From contig NZ_BNAW01000016.1 in assembly GCF_014654205.1 (NCBI RefSeq), positions 1 to 64,000 of the forward strand: DNA of 64,000 bases. The letters are read 5' to 3'. Numbering within the stretch: the stretch's first letter is position 1; the number at the start of each line of letters is the position of its first letter. A program made the translations under genes and the position numbers. Source of the DNA: Amycolatopsis bullii. Lineage in GTDB: Bacteria; Actinomycetota; Actinomycetes; Mycobacteriales; Pseudonocardiaceae. A model generated the notes under the pieces. That model was not told where the DNA came from, made no database searches, and saw only the letters and a list, made by a program, of their open reading frames with translations. Positions 40,825 to 49,927 of this stretch are shown one piece after another.

Positions 40825-40867
40825 GCAGGCCCCCGTTCCGGTGTCGGGTACCGGATCGGGGGCCTGC
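40825..40867. terminator. Bidirectional hairpin terminator
   Basis: Arms 40825-40842 and 40850-40867 pair over 18 positions with one mismatch, 7-nt loop. Shared by the convergent MFS and GH3 genes. The lower arm GCAGGCCCCC equals that of the rsr terminator. Confidence 0.82.
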
Positions 40868-40888
40868 ACGGACCGCGGGAGCGGTGGT

Positions 40889-42748
40889 CTAGTGGCGGCG
40901 GCCGTAGGACAGGCCGTACCCGTACGGGAACAGGCCCTGCTTGCCGTCACCGGCGTTGATCGGCTGCTGGGAAGCGCTCTTCGGCCAGGTGAAGCTCAGC
41001 TTCCCGGTCGGGTTGTAGTCGCCGTAGAGGACGTCCGCGACCCCCGCGCCCTCCGAGCCGGGCAGCCACGCGGCGACCAGGCCCCGGATCGAGGGCAGCT
41101 GCGCGGAGATGTCCAGCGGCCGTCCGGAAACCGTCACCACGACCAGCGGGACGCCCGAGGCCTTCAGCTTGCCGATGAGGGCGACGTCTTCGGCGTCGAG
41201 GACGACTCCGCCCGGCCGGTCTCCCTGCCCTTCGGCGTACGGCGTTTCGCCCACCACGGCGACGGCGACCTTGTAGCTCGAGTTGATTCCGCCACCCGCA
41301 CGGTCATAGGTCACCACCGTGCCTTTCCCGGCACCCGCTTTGATGCCGTCGAGGATCGTCGTGCCCGGGATGACCCGCTCGCCGCTCTGGCCCTGCCAGG
41401 TCAGCGTCCAGCCACCCGCCTGGTTGCCCATGTCGTTGGCGTTCTTGCCGGCCACGAAGATCCTGTTGTCCGCCTTGGCCAGCGGCAGCACGCCGTCGTT
41501 CTTCAGCAGCACCTGCGACTCGCGCGCCGCCTGCCGCGCCAGCGCGTGGTGCGCCGCGCTGCCGAAGTCCTGCTGCAGCGAGCGGTCGGTGTACGGGTGC
41601 TCGAACAGGCCGAGTTCGAACTTCTTCGTGAGGATCCGCCGGTTGGCGTCGTCGATGCGCGACATCGGGACGTGTCCGTTGAGGACTTCGGCCTTCAGCG
41701 TGCTGACGAACTTCGCGTAGTCGTTGGGGACCATGACCATGTCGATGCCGGCGTTGACGGCCTGCTTGACCTCGGCCGCGGTGAAGCCCGGCTGCCCGTC
41801 GATCTGGTCGATGCCGTTCCAGTCGGACACCACGAAGCCGGAGAAGTGCAGCTCGCCCTTGAGCAGGTCGGTGATGAGGAACTTGTTGCCGTGGTCCTTG
41901 ACGCCGTTCCAGCTGTTGAAGCTGATCATCACCGAGCCGACGCCGTGGGCGATCGCGGCCTGGAACGGCGGCAGGTGGATCTTCCGCAGCTCGTCGAGGC
42001 TGATCTGGGTGTTGCCCTGGTCGACGCCGCCGGTGGTGCCGCCGTCGCCGATGAAGTGCTTGGCCGTGGCCAGGACCGACGCCGGGGCGGCGAGCGAACT
42101 GCCCTGCAGGCCTTCGATCACCACGGAGTTCGCCACGGGGTTGGCGGGAACCTCGCCGAAGGACTCGTACGTGCGGCCCCAGCGGTCATCGCGGGCCACG
42201 CACAGGCACGGCGCGAAGGCCCACTTGACGCCGGTGGCGGCGGTCTCCCGGGCGGTGACGGCGCCGATCTGCCGGACCAGCGCCGGGTCGTTCGCGGCGC
42301 CCAGGCCGATGTTGTGCGGGAAGATCGTGGCGCCGTAGGCGTTGTTGTGGCCGTGCACGCTGTCGGAGCCGTAGATGATGGGGATGCCGAGGCCGGTCGA
42401 CGTCGCGGCCCGCTGGTAGGCGTCGATCATGTCCGCCCACGCTTGCGGGGTGTTCGGGGTGGGGGTCGAACCGCCGCCGGAGAGGATGGACCCGAGCCGG
42501 GCGGCGGCGGCCTGGGCGGGCGTCGCGGAGCCCCGCTCACCCTGCGTCATCTGCCCGACCTTGTCGTCGAGCGTCATCCGCGCCATCAGGTCGGTGACGC
42601 GGTCGGACACGGAAGCGCGCGCGTTCTGGTACAGCGGCGTCGCGGTGGCGGACGCCATCGGGACGAAGGCGGTGCCGGCGAGCAGCAGGCCCGCCAGGAC
42701 AGTGGTTCGAGTGGCGCGCAGTGATCTCGTGGTGCGGAGGAGCGGCAT
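40889..42748 (-). CDS. Secreted glycoside hydrolase family 3 beta-glucosidase
   Basis: A 619-residue enzyme. A Sec signal peptide (about 1-36, ending A-S-A-T-A) precedes the GH3 N-terminal barrel (about 45-370), with K-H-F-I-G-D and the nucleophile Asp in F-V-V-S-D-W-N-G, and the alpha/beta sandwich (about 400-600) ending F-P-Y-G-Y-G-L-S-Y-G. No C-terminal fibronectin domain. It likely releases glucose from beta-glucans outside the cell. GGAGAG upstream of ATG. The 119-bp gap to maf holds an A/T-rich patch, a possible operator. Confidence 0.92.
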   Translation of the reverse strand: MPLLRTTRSLRATRTTVLAGLLLAGTAFVPMASATATPLYQNARASVSDRVTDLMARMTLDDKVGQMTQGERGSATPAQAAAARLGSILSGGGSTPTPNTPQAWADMIDAYQRAATSTGLGIPIIYGSDSVHGHNNAYGATIFPHNIGLGAANDPALVRQIGAVTARETAATGVKWAFAPCLCVARDDRWGRTYESFGEVPANPVANSVVIEGLQGSSLAAPASVLATAKHFIGDGGTTGGVDQGNTQISLDELRKIHLPPFQAAIAHGVGSVMISFNSWNGVKDHGNKFLITDLLKGELHFSGFVVSDWNGIDQIDGQPGFTAAEVKQAVNAGIDMVMVPNDYAKFVSTLKAEVLNGHVPMSRIDDANRRILTKKFELGLFEHPYTDRSLQQDFGSAAHHALARQAARESQVLLKNDGVLPLAKADNRIFVAGKNANDMGNQAGGWTLTWQGQSGERVIPGTTILDGIKAGAGKGTVVTYDRAGGGINSSYKVAVAVVGETPYAEGQGDRPGGVVLDAEDVALIGKLKASGVPLVVVTVSGRPLDISAQLPSIRGLVAAWLPGSEGAGVADVLYGDYNPTGKLSFTWPKSASQQPINAGDGKQGLFPYGYGLSYGRRH

Positions 42749-42855
42749 GTGTTCTCTCCGTGACAGTCCGTCGATCCATAAGTTGCGAGCCAAAACAAAT
42801 TAGCTCTCCTGCAGAGTGACGCCGGTCACAATTCGGTCACGACCGGCTGGTCAAG

Positions 42856-42867
42856 TAAGTTTCAGTC
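42856..42867 (+). promoter_or_regulatory. -10 element of maf (leaderless)
   Basis: TAAGTT (42856-42861) lies 6 nt before the maf GTG; no ribosome binding site. Confidence 0.45.
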
Positions 42868-43497
42868 GTGCAGTTCGTCCTCGCCTCCCAGTCCCCCGCC
42901 CGCCTCGCCCTCCTGCGTGCCGCGGGCCTCGACCCCGCCGTGTTCGTCTCCGGCGTCGACGAGGACGCGGTCGCCGCGTCGCTCACCGATCCGTCGCCGT
43001 CCGAGCTGGTCATGGCCCTCGCCGCGGCCAAGGCCGAGGCGGTCATCGACCAGGTCGCCGCCGCGCACCCGGACGCCGTCGTCGTCGCCTGCGATTCGAT
43101 GCTTTCGATCCACGGGCAGATGGTCGGGAAGCCCGGTTCGCCGGACGTCGCGCGGCAGCGCTGGGCCGCGATGGCGGGGACATCCGGTGAACTCCTCACC
43201 GGGCACGCCGTCGTCCGGCTCGACGGCGGGACGCGCGCGAAGGAGACCGCCGGCTGGGAATCGACCACCGTACGGTTCGGCACGCCGAGCGAGCACGAAA
43301 TCGACGCCTACGTCGCCAGCGGCGAGCCGCTCAACGTCGCCGGCGGCTTCACGATCGACGGCCGGGGCGGCTGGTTCGTCGAAGGGCTCGACGGCGGCCA
43401 CACGAGCGTCATCGGGATCAGCCTGCCGCTGACGCGCCGGCTGCTGGCCGAGGTCGGCGTGGGTGTCGTGGATCTCTGGCAGCCTCCCGCATCCTGA
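42868..43497 (+). CDS. maf: Maf-like nucleotide pyrophosphatase
   Basis: A 209-residue house-cleaning NTPase: L-A-S-Q-S-P-A-R-L-A-L-L-R at the N-terminus, A-C-D-S-M in the middle (the Asp acting as base), G-K-P-G-S and the late Y-V-A-S-G-E-P motif. Bacterial Maf proteins hydrolyse non-canonical or modified nucleoside triphosphates. In M. tuberculosis it follows accE5 directly; here 8 kb of accessory genes intervene. Confidence 0.93.
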   Translation: MQFVLASQSPARLALLRAAGLDPAVFVSGVDEDAVAASLTDPSPSELVMALAAAKAEAVIDQVAAAHPDAVVVACDSMLSIHGQMVGKPGSPDVARQRWAAMAGTSGELLTGHAVVRLDGGTRAKETAGWESTTVRFGTPSEHEIDAYVASGEPLNVAGGFTIDGRGGWFVEGLDGGHTSVIGISLPLTRRLLAEVGVGVVDLWQPPAS

Positions 43498-43597
43498 GAA
43501 AGGCACCACACCATCGGGTGATCCGGAAGAGTGCTCCCTTGCCTGACGTTGTCTTTACCCGGCAAGACCAGAAACTTTCGAGCACCGGAGTCGCCCC

Positions 43598-44950
43598 GTG
43601 TCTTTCGTACGGACATACACCAAGCCGCGGGTGTTCGCGGCCGCGGTTCTCGGCTCGCTCGTCGTCGGCGCCCTGCTGGGTGTCGTCGCGCGGCAGACCG
43701 AGGCCGGCTGGCTGACCGATCTCCTGGACCAGATCGGCACCATCTTCACCACGCTGCTGCAGATCGCGGTGATCCCGCTGGTCTTCACGGCGATCGTGGT
43801 CGGCATCAACAGCCTCCGGAAGCTCGGCGGCGGCCGCACCGCCGCGCGCCTCGGCGGCAAAACGGTGCTGTGGTTCGCGATCACGTCGTTCATCGCCTCG
43901 CTGATCGGCATCGCGGTCGGCCGGATCTTCAACCCGGGCTCCGGCGGGCTCGGCGGCGTCGAAGCGACCGCCAAGAACGCCGACAAGGCAGCGAAGAGCG
44001 TCGACCATTGGGGTTCGTGGGACGCCTTCGTCAACGGGCTGCTGCCGGAGAACTTCGTGAAAGCGTTCTCCGACGGCGAGACGCTGCAGGTGCTGTTCCT
44101 CGCGCTGGTCATCGGCGCGGCGGCCTACAGCCTCGGTGAGAAGGCCAAGCCGTTCGTGGACTTCACGACCAGCGTGTTCGAAATCATCCAGCGCTACCTC
44201 GGCTGGATCGTCCGGCTGGCCCCGATCGGCATCATCGGCCTGATCGGCGCGGCGGTGTCGAACTACGGCGACGCGCTGTTCCGGCCGCTGTTCTCCACCA
44301 CGCTCGCGGTGTACGTCGGCTGCCTGCTCGTGCTGTTCGTCGTCTACCCGATCCTGCTGCAGTTCGTGGCGAAGGTCAGCCCGCTGAAGTTCTTCGCGAA
44401 GGCCGGCACGGCGATCCAGTTCGCGTTCGCCTCGCAGTCCTCGGCCGCGACGCTGCCACTGACCCGCCAGTCGGCCGTCAACCTCGGCGTCCAGCCGGCG
44501 TACGCGGCCTTCGCGACCCCGCTCGGCAGCGCGACCAAGATGGACGGCTGCGCGGCGGTGTTCCCGGCCATCGCGGCCATTTTCGTGGCGAACCTGGCCG
44601 GGGTGTCGCTGAACTTCTGGCAATACGTGGGCATCGTGGTGGTGGCCGTGGTCGGCGCACTGGCGACCGCCGGGACCACGGGCTGGCTGACGGCGTTCAC
44701 GCTGACGACGTCGTTCATCGGCTTGGACGCCAAGCAGGTGGCGCTGGGCCTGGCCCTGATCTACTCGGTCAACCCGATCATGGACATGATGCGGACGGCC
44801 ACGAACGTGGCGGGCCAGATCGTGGTGCCGACGATCGTGGCGCGCAGCGAAGGCCTCCTCGACGACGAGGTCCTCAACGCCCCCACCGACCGCCCCGAGC
44901 ACAGCGACGACGGCACCTCGGCCCGGCACGCCGAACCCGCCCCCGCCTGA
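43598..44950 (+). CDS. Dicarboxylate/amino acid:cation symporter (DAACS)
   Basis: A 450-residue GltP/DctA-type secondary transporter with eight predicted membrane helices and two hairpins; the Ser-rich hairpin F-A-S-Q-S-S-A-A-T-L-P and the substrate-site stretch A-T-K-M-D-G (N-M-D-G in most members, here K-M-D-G) identify it. Substrate likely glutamate, aspartate or C4-dicarboxylate. GTG start with CCGGAG upstream. Confidence 0.9.
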   Translation: MSFVRTYTKPRVFAAAVLGSLVVGALLGVVARQTEAGWLTDLLDQIGTIFTTLLQIAVIPLVFTAIVVGINSLRKLGGGRTAARLGGKTVLWFAITSFIASLIGIAVGRIFNPGSGGLGGVEATAKNADKAAKSVDHWGSWDAFVNGLLPENFVKAFSDGETLQVLFLALVIGAAAYSLGEKAKPFVDFTTSVFEIIQRYLGWIVRLAPIGIIGLIGAAVSNYGDALFRPLFSTTLAVYVGCLLVLFVVYPILLQFVAKVSPLKFFAKAGTAIQFAFASQSSAATLPLTRQSAVNLGVQPAYAAFATPLGSATKMDGCAAVFPAIAAIFVANLAGVSLNFWQYVGIVVVAVVGALATAGTTGWLTAFTLTTSFIGLDAKQVALGLALIYSVNPIMDMMRTATNVAGQIVVPTIVARSEGLLDDEVLNAPTDRPEHSDDGTSARHAEPAPA

Positions 44951-44964
44951 TCCGCGTACGTCCG

Positions 44965-44996
44965 TGAAGGCCGCCTCGAACTCGAGGCGGCCTTCA
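44965..44996. terminator. Bidirectional hairpin terminator
   Basis: TGAAGGCCGCCTCGA (44965-44979) pairs exactly with 44982-44996. It lies between the symporter and the convergent lipoprotein-like gene. Confidence 0.82.
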
Positions 44997-45002
44997 TGCC
45001 GT

Positions 45003-45725
45003 TCAGGAGGGGCAGGCGCGGAGGTCGGCGCGGGTGAGGCGGATGTCCGGCCAGCCGCGCAGGTCCGACGGCGACGTCACCCGCCGCGTGCAGCCCACCG
45101 ACCGGCCGGCCAGGTCGTACACCTCGCCGAGCACCGGGGCCGCCACGCACTTCGGGGTGCCGGAAGCGGCGTCCGGGCAGTCGTGGCGGACCACGATCAC
45201 GTCGGGGACCGCGTCGGCCGTGACGTCGTAGAGCGACAGCGTCCCGGCGTCCGCGTAGAACGGCTTGCCCGGGTCGCGCCACACGCTCCCGCTGCCGACG
45301 AGCAGCTCGCCGTACGCGGTCGTGCTGTCCTCGCCGACGTCGCCGCGGACCAGGCAGGCCGGGGACGGGCCGTCGATGCAGCGCAGCGAGTCCTGGTCCA
45401 GCCGCACGCCCAGCTGGGCGATCGACAGCTCGAACACCGTGCCCGGCTCCGGTCCGACGCGCAGGCGTGCCGAACCGCCTGCCGAGTCGGTCAGCAGGAC
45501 CACCGGGGTGCCCCCGACGGTCACGGCCGCGAGCTGGCGGCACGGGCCGCCGCCGCAGGTCACCGCGGGTGGCACCGGGGTGGCGGCGGGTTCGGCGAGT
45601 CCGGGAGCGGCCTCGGGGCGCGGCCGCAGCAGGAACACCGCGCCGATCGCGCCCACGGTGATCACCGCGGCCAGCACCGCGGTGAGCAGCGCCGACCGAG
45701 GCGTCCGCGCTGCCGTAGTCCGCAT
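45003..45725 (-). CDS. Hypothetical membrane-anchored, Cys-rich extracytoplasmic protein
   Basis: A 240-residue protein with one N-terminal membrane helix (about 10-32), a Pro/Ala linker, and an extracytoplasmic domain with eight Cys, probably forming disulfides. A D-x-D-x-x-x-D-x-x-V-like stretch (Y-D-V-T-A-D-A-V-P-D) resembles FG-GAP/VCBS calcium loops. No family recognised. ATG codon is the first after the repeat-free leader. Confidence 0.6.
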   Translation of the reverse strand: MRTTAARTPRSALLTAVLAAVITVGAIGAVFLLRPRPEAAPGLAEPAATPVPPAVTCGGGPCRQLAAVTVGGTPVVLLTDSAGGSARLRVGPEPGTVFELSIAQLGVRLDQDSLRCIDGPSPACLVRGDVGEDSTTAYGELLVGSGSVWRDPGKPFYADAGTLSLYDVTADAVPDVIVVRHDCPDAASGTPKCVAAPVLGEVYDLAGRSVGCTRRVTSPSDLRGWPDIRLTRADLRACPS

Positions 45726-45826
45726 GAGCAGAGCGTAAGCCGCTTCGCGACCGCGTGTCGGCAGCGCCCCGGCACGATGTGGCGGGTTCAACCCCACGGG
45801 GTCACGAGTAGCGGAGGGTGTCCGTC

Positions 45827-45838
45827 TATGTTGTCCCG
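45827..45838 (+). promoter_or_regulatory. -10 element (leaderless)
   Basis: TATGTT (45827-45832) lies 6 nt before the GTG at 45839; GGAGGG further upstream is too far to serve as ribosome binding site. Confidence 0.45.
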
Positions 45839-46114
45839 GTGACGAACCCGAACCTGCCGCCCGCCCTGTACCTCCCGACCGGCCCGGTCGACCCCGAGGC
45901 CGAAGGCGCGTCGATCGAGCTGCGCCGCACGCCGGACGGCCGCACCGCGCTGGTCGCCTTCACCGCGCTGGACCGGCTGATCGACTGCTGCGGCGAGCAC
46001 CAGCCGTGGGCGCTGGTGAACACCGAGCACCTGCCGAAGGTGCACTCCGCGAACCCGTACGACGTGATCGTGCTCGATTCGCCGCTGCCCGAGGAGCTGC
46101 GCCACCACGTCTGA
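45839..46114 (+). CDS. SAV_915 family protein
   Basis: A 91-residue acidic protein ([22 protein letters not shown]) resembling the small actinobacterial SAV_915 family, function unknown. GTG 45839 follows a -10-like hexamer; GTG 45818 is an alternative. No operon partner; accA3 follows on the same strand. Confidence 0.72.
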   Translation: MTNPNLPPALYLPTGPVDPEAEGASIELRRTPDGRTALVAFTALDRLIDCCGEHQPWALVNTEHLPKVHSANPYDVIVLDSPLPEELRHHV

Positions 46115-46220
46115 GCGTGGTTCACCTCTCACTCAAGAGACTCGCGACGTCATATCCGTAGACTTCCCTGATGCCGCGTGGGCGGTCAGCAATGCAGCTG
46201 TCGGACGCAGGAGGTGCGGG

Positions 46221-48017
46221 GTGGCCGAGCAGGTCGGCGAAACCACGGGTGGTCCGGTGACCAAGATCCTGGTCGCCAACCGTGGCGAAATCGCGGTACG
46301 CGTCATCAGAGCCGCCAAGGACGCTGGCCTGGCCAGTGTCGCGGTGTACGCGGACCCGGACCGCGACGCGCCACACGTCCGGCTGGCCGACGAAGCCTTC
46401 GCCCTCGGCGGCACGACGGCCGCCGAGAGCTACCTGAACTTCGACAAGCTGCTGGACGCGGCCAAGCGGTCGGGCGCCGACTCGGTGCACCCCGGCTACG
46501 GCTTCCTCTCCGAGAACGCCGACTTCGCCCAGGCCGTCCTCGACGCCGGGCTCACCTGGATCGGGCCGAGCCCGCAGGCCATCCGCGACCTCGGCGACAA
46601 GGTCACCGCCCGCCACATCGCCATGCGCGCGGGCGCGCCGCTGGTGCCGGGCACGAAGGAGCCGGCCAAGGACGCCGCCGAAATCGTCGCGTTCGCCGAC
46701 GAGCACGGCCTGCCCGTGGCCATCAAGGCCGCGTTCGGCGGCGGCGGCCGCGGCCTGAAGGTTGCGCGCACCCGCGAAGAGATCCCCGAGCTGTTCGAAT
46801 CGGCCACGCGCGAAGCGGTCGCGGCGTTCGGCCGCGGCGAGTGCTTCGTCGAGCGCTACCTCGACAAGCCGCGGCACGTCGAGGCGCAGGTACTGGCGGA
46901 CATGCACGGCAACGCGATCGTCGTCGGCACGCGCGACTGCTCGCTGCAGCGACGCCACCAGAAGCTCGTCGAAGAGGCGCCGGCGCCGTTCCTGAGCGAC
47001 GAGCAGCGCAAGCGCATCCACGAGTCCGCGAAGGCGATCTGCAAGGAAGCCGGGTACTACGGCGCCGGCACCGTCGAGTACCTCGTGGCCACCGACGGCA
47101 CGATCTCCTTCCTCGAGGTCAACACCCGGCTGCAGGTCGAGCACCCGGTGTCGGAGGAGACGACCGGGCTCGACCTCGTCCGCGAAATGTTCCGCATCGC
47201 GCGCGGCGAGAAGCTGCGGATCACCGAGGACCCCGAGCCGCGCGGCCACTCGATCGAGTTCCGCATCAACGGCGAGGACGCCGGCCGCGGTTTCCTGCCC
47301 GCGCCGGGCACGGTGACGAAGTTCGTCGCGCCGAGCGGTCCGGGCGTGCGCGTCGACTCCGGCGTCGAGTCCGGCAGCGTCATCGGCGGGCAGTTCGACT
47401 CGATGCTGGCCAAGCTGATCGTCACCGGGTCGGACCGGAACAACGCGCTGGAGCGCAGCCGCCGCGCGCTCGACGAGATGGTCGTCGAGGGCATGGCGAC
47501 GGTGCTGCCGTTCGACCGCGTGATCGTCAACGACCCCGCGTTCATCGGCGACGAGAACGGCTTCAGCGTGCACACGCGCTGGATCGAGACGGAGTTCGAC
47601 AACCGGATCGAGCCGTTCGTGGCGCCGGACGTCGAGACCCCCGAAGAGGAACCGCGGCAGAACGTCGTCGTCGAGGTCGGCGGGCGGCGCCTCGAGGTCT
47701 CGCTGCCGGGCGGGTTCGCGCTCGAAGGCGGCGGCGGGGGCGGCGGCACCGCCGTCAAGGCCAAGCCGCGCAAGCGGGCCGGCGGCACCAAGGCCGCGGT
47801 CAGCGGCGACGCCGTCACGGCGCCGATGCAGGGCACGATCGTCAAGGTGGCCGTCGAAGAGGGCCAGACGGTCGAAGCCGGTGAGCTGATCGTCGTCCTC
47901 GAGGCGATGAAGATGGAAAACCCGGTCACCGCGCACAAAGCGGGCACCGTCACCGGCCTTGCGGTCGAGGTCGGCGCCGCCGTGACGCAGGGCACACAGC
48001 TGCTGGAGATCAAGTAG
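46221..48017 (+). CDS. accA3: Acyl-CoA carboxylase alpha subunit (biotin carboxylase + BCCP)
   Basis: A 598-residue bifunctional subunit. The biotin carboxylase (about 13-460) carries the ATP-grasp Gly-rich loop [10 protein letters not shown] and [10 protein letters not shown]; the C-terminal carrier domain (about 525-598) has the biotinyl-Lys motif E-A-M-K-M-E-N. It supplies carboxybiotin to AccD-type subunits such as AccD5. GTG with AGGAGG upstream; a second GTG 12 codons on (just before K-I-L-V-A-N-R) is possible. It is the expected BirA substrate in this window. Confidence 0.96.
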   Translation: MAEQVGETTGGPVTKILVANRGEIAVRVIRAAKDAGLASVAVYADPDRDAPHVRLADEAFALGGTTAAESYLNFDKLLDAAKRSGADSVHPGYGFLSENADFAQAVLDAGLTWIGPSPQAIRDLGDKVTARHIAMRAGAPLVPGTKEPAKDAAEIVAFADEHGLPVAIKAAFGGGGRGLKVARTREEIPELFESATREAVAAFGRGECFVERYLDKPRHVEAQVLADMHGNAIVVGTRDCSLQRRHQKLVEEAPAPFLSDEQRKRIHESAKAICKEAGYYGAGTVEYLVATDGTISFLEVNTRLQVEHPVSEETTGLDLVREMFRIARGEKLRITEDPEPRGHSIEFRINGEDAGRGFLPAPGTVTKFVAPSGPGVRVDSGVESGSVIGGQFDSMLAKLIVTGSDRNNALERSRRALDEMVVEGMATVLPFDRVIVNDPAFIGDENGFSVHTRWIETEFDNRIEPFVAPDVETPEEEPRQNVVVEVGGRRLEVSLPGGFALEGGGGGGGTAVKAKPRKRAGGTKAAVSGDAVTAPMQGTIVKVAVEEGQTVEAGELIVVLEAMKMENPVTAHKAGTVTGLAVEVGAAVTQGTQLLEIK

Positions 48018-48062
48018 CACGGTTCGTCACCGATGTCGTGGTGGGCCGCCCCCGAGGCGGCC

Positions 48063-48075
48063 TACCATCGACTAC
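48063..48075 (+). promoter_or_regulatory. -10 element (leaderless)
   Basis: TACCAT (48063-48068) ends 7 nt before the GTG of the first DUF1707 gene; no ribosome binding site. Confidence 0.4.
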
Positions 48076-48603
48076 GTGACCGAAGTCCCGTCTCCGCAGC
48101 TGCGGATCAGCGACCAGAACCGTGAGTCCGCGCTGTCCGCCCTCGGCGAGCACATGAGCGCGGGGCGGATCGACATCGACGAGTACGGCGAGCGCTCGGC
48201 CCGGATCACCGCGGCCAAGACGCGCGGCGAGCTCGGCGAGATCTTCGCGGACCTCCCCGCCCCGCACCCGCGGTACGAGGACGTCCCGCAGGCCGTCGCG
48301 GCGCCCCCCGAGCCGGCGGCCGCGCCCGCGCCGCGGCAGCCCGACAACTGGTCGCCGCCGCAGCGGTTCCTCGCCGCGATCGTGCCGCTGGCCTTCATCG
48401 CCGCGATCGCGCTGATCGCCACCGGCACGCTGGCCTGGCCGATCATCTTCGTCCCGATCGGGCTGACGGTGTTCGGCAAGTCGATGTGGGGTCACGACTG
48501 GAACCACGACGTGGAGCATCGCCGTCGCCACGAGCGGCACCTGCGTGACCGCGAGCGCCGCCGCGAGCTGCGTGACTCCTACCGGCGCGAGCTGGGCCGC
48601 TGA
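48076..48603 (+). CDS. DUF1707 (SHOCT-like) membrane protein
   Basis: A 175-residue protein: N-terminal DUF1707 motif (L-R-I-S-D-Q-N-R-E-S-A-L...G-R-I-D-I-D-E-Y-G-E-R-S), a Pro/Ala linker, two membrane helices (about 95-135) and a highly charged Arg/His-rich tail. Function unknown. The next gene is a paralogue, 7 bp downstream. Confidence 0.88.
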   Translation: MTEVPSPQLRISDQNRESALSALGEHMSAGRIDIDEYGERSARITAAKTRGELGEIFADLPAPHPRYEDVPQAVAAPPEPAAAPAPRQPDNWSPPQRFLAAIVPLAFIAAIALIATGTLAWPIIFVPIGLTVFGKSMWGHDWNHDVEHRRRHERHLRDRERRRELRDSYRRELGR

Positions 48604-48610
48604 TCCCGCC

Positions 48611-49006
48611 GTGGGCGACATGCGGTTGAGCGACGCCGAACGCCAGGACGCCCTGGACGTCCTCGAAGAGCACGTCCGCACCGGACGGCTCGACATCGAC
48701 GAGTACGGAGCCCGGTCCGCGAAGGTCACCGCGGCCAAGCGGGTCAGCGAGCTCATCCCGCTGTTCGACGACCTGCCGTCGCCCCGCCCGAGCGCGTTGC
48801 TGAATGGGGTTTCGGCGCCCGGCGTCCCGGTGGCGTCCTCGGAGGACAACGCGCTGGTGCGGTTCCTGACCGCGGGCGCGGTGCCGATCGCGATCGTGCT
48901 CGCGCTCGCGGTGCTGATCCTCTCCCGGGGCAGGCTGCTGATCATTTCGGTCGCGTTGCCGCTGGTCGTCGCGATGATCGCCGGGGCCCGCCGCCGCCGT
49001 TCGTGA
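48611..49006 (+). CDS. DUF1707 (SHOCT-like) membrane protein, paralogue
   Basis: A 131-residue protein with the same N-terminal block (M-R-L-S-D-A-E-R-Q-D-A-L...R-L-D-I-D-E-Y-G-A-R-S) and two closely spaced hydrophobic segments near the C-terminus. Tandem duplication of the preceding gene is likely. GTG is used; ATG three codons later (48620) is an alternative. Confidence 0.85.
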   Translation: MGDMRLSDAERQDALDVLEEHVRTGRLDIDEYGARSAKVTAAKRVSELIPLFDDLPSPRPSALLNGVSAPGVPVASSEDNALVRFLTAGAVPIAIVLALAVLILSRGRLLIISVALPLVVAMIAGARRRRS

Positions 49007-49027
49007 TTGCTCCCGTTTCCGGGCAGG

Positions 49028-49331
49028 ATGGGCGCGCGATCGGGGGTGCTCGCCGTCGCGGCTTCGGCGGCGGGACCGGCGCAGGCCGCGGCTGGGCGAC
49101 CGAGCCGGCAGCCGACGGTGCTGCAGGTGCCGGCCGGAGCCAACTCGTTCCTTCCGTGGCAAGCCGGTGGCGTGGCGGGGAACGAGCCCCGACGGCGAGC
49201 TGAAGCAGCCGGGCACCTACACCGGCTACCAGCCCAGCCACGTCAGCGACGACGGAGTGCTCGTGGGGTCGGCGTCGAACGGCCCGCTCGACGAGGGCGG
49301 AGTGCCGGTGATCTGGCGTTTCACCCGGTGA
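49028..49331 (+). pseudogene. Frameshifted remnant of a small secreted protein gene
   Basis: From the ATG at 49028 one frame encodes a signal-peptide-like Ala-rich start and L-Q-V-P-A-G-A-N-S-F-L-P-W; around 49150-49190 the plausible coding frame shifts, continuing as S-P-D-G-E-L...S-D-D-G-V-L-V-G-S-A-S-N-G and stopping at 49331. The two halves together look like one short exported protein with a HAF-repeat-like end. No intact gene fits this 384-bp gap. Confidence 0.45.
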
Positions 49332-49377
49332 GCCCGCCGTGATCGCCAGGCCGGGAGCGGCGTGCTGCCGGCCTGGC

Positions 49378-49390
49378 TAGGCTGGGCGGA
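49378..49390 (+). promoter_or_regulatory. -10 element of the acetyltransferase gene
   Basis: TAGGCT (49378-49383) lies 7 nt before the GTG, as at 28128. Confidence 0.35.
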
Positions 49391-49921
49391 GTGGAACCGG
49401 TGGAGATCAACGCGGGCACCTACTACCTGCGCCAGCTGCGCGCCGATCGCCACATCGACGACCGCCCGTTGTTGATGGAGGCGTTCGCCGACCCGACGCA
49501 CCGCAAGTACGTCCTGAACTACCGGCTGCGCACGCTCGACGAGGCCACGGAGTACGTGGCGCTGCGGGCGGCCCAGTGGGCCGGCGACGAGCGCTGCTCC
49601 TGGGCGATCGCCGAGCCGACCTCGGGCAGGCTGCTGGGCGAGGTGGGGTTGCGCGAGCTGAACCTGGACGCGTCGTACGCGGAGGCGACGATCTGGGTCC
49701 ACCCGGCGGAGCGCGGCAAGGGCATCGCGACGACGGCGTTGAACGCCGCCCTGCGGTTCGGCTTCGGCGGCTTGGGTCTGACCGAGGTCAGTTACCGGTA
49801 CGAGGAGAGCAACGCGGCCTCGGCGATCGTGGCGGAGCGCTGCGGATTCACGCTGGTCGGCCCGGAAGCGGAGCGGGCGCCGACGGGCGAGCGCCTGATC
49901 CGCTGGCACCGGACGTCCTGA
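49391..49921 (+). CDS. GNAT family N-acetyltransferase (RimJ/RimL type)
   Basis: A 176-residue enzyme with L-L-G-E-V-G-L-R-E-L, acetyl-CoA loop V-H-P-A-E-R-G-K-G-I-A-T-T-A-L and N-A-A-S...C-G-F at the end, typical of ribosomal-protein-alanine-type acetyltransferases. Acceptor unknown. Convergent with glpD, 6 bp apart. Confidence 0.88.
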   Translation: MEPVEINAGTYYLRQLRADRHIDDRPLLMEAFADPTHRKYVLNYRLRTLDEATEYVALRAAQWAGDERCSWAIAEPTSGRLLGEVGLRELNLDASYAEATIWVHPAERGKGIATTALNAALRFGFGGLGLTEVSYRYEESNAASAIVAERCGFTLVGPEAERAPTGERLIRWHRTS

Positions 49922-49927
49922 CGTCCC

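Noticed and set aside
46133-48020. Long antisense frames opposite accA3
   Set aside because: Mirror of the strong codon bias of accA3; no motif or ribosome binding site.
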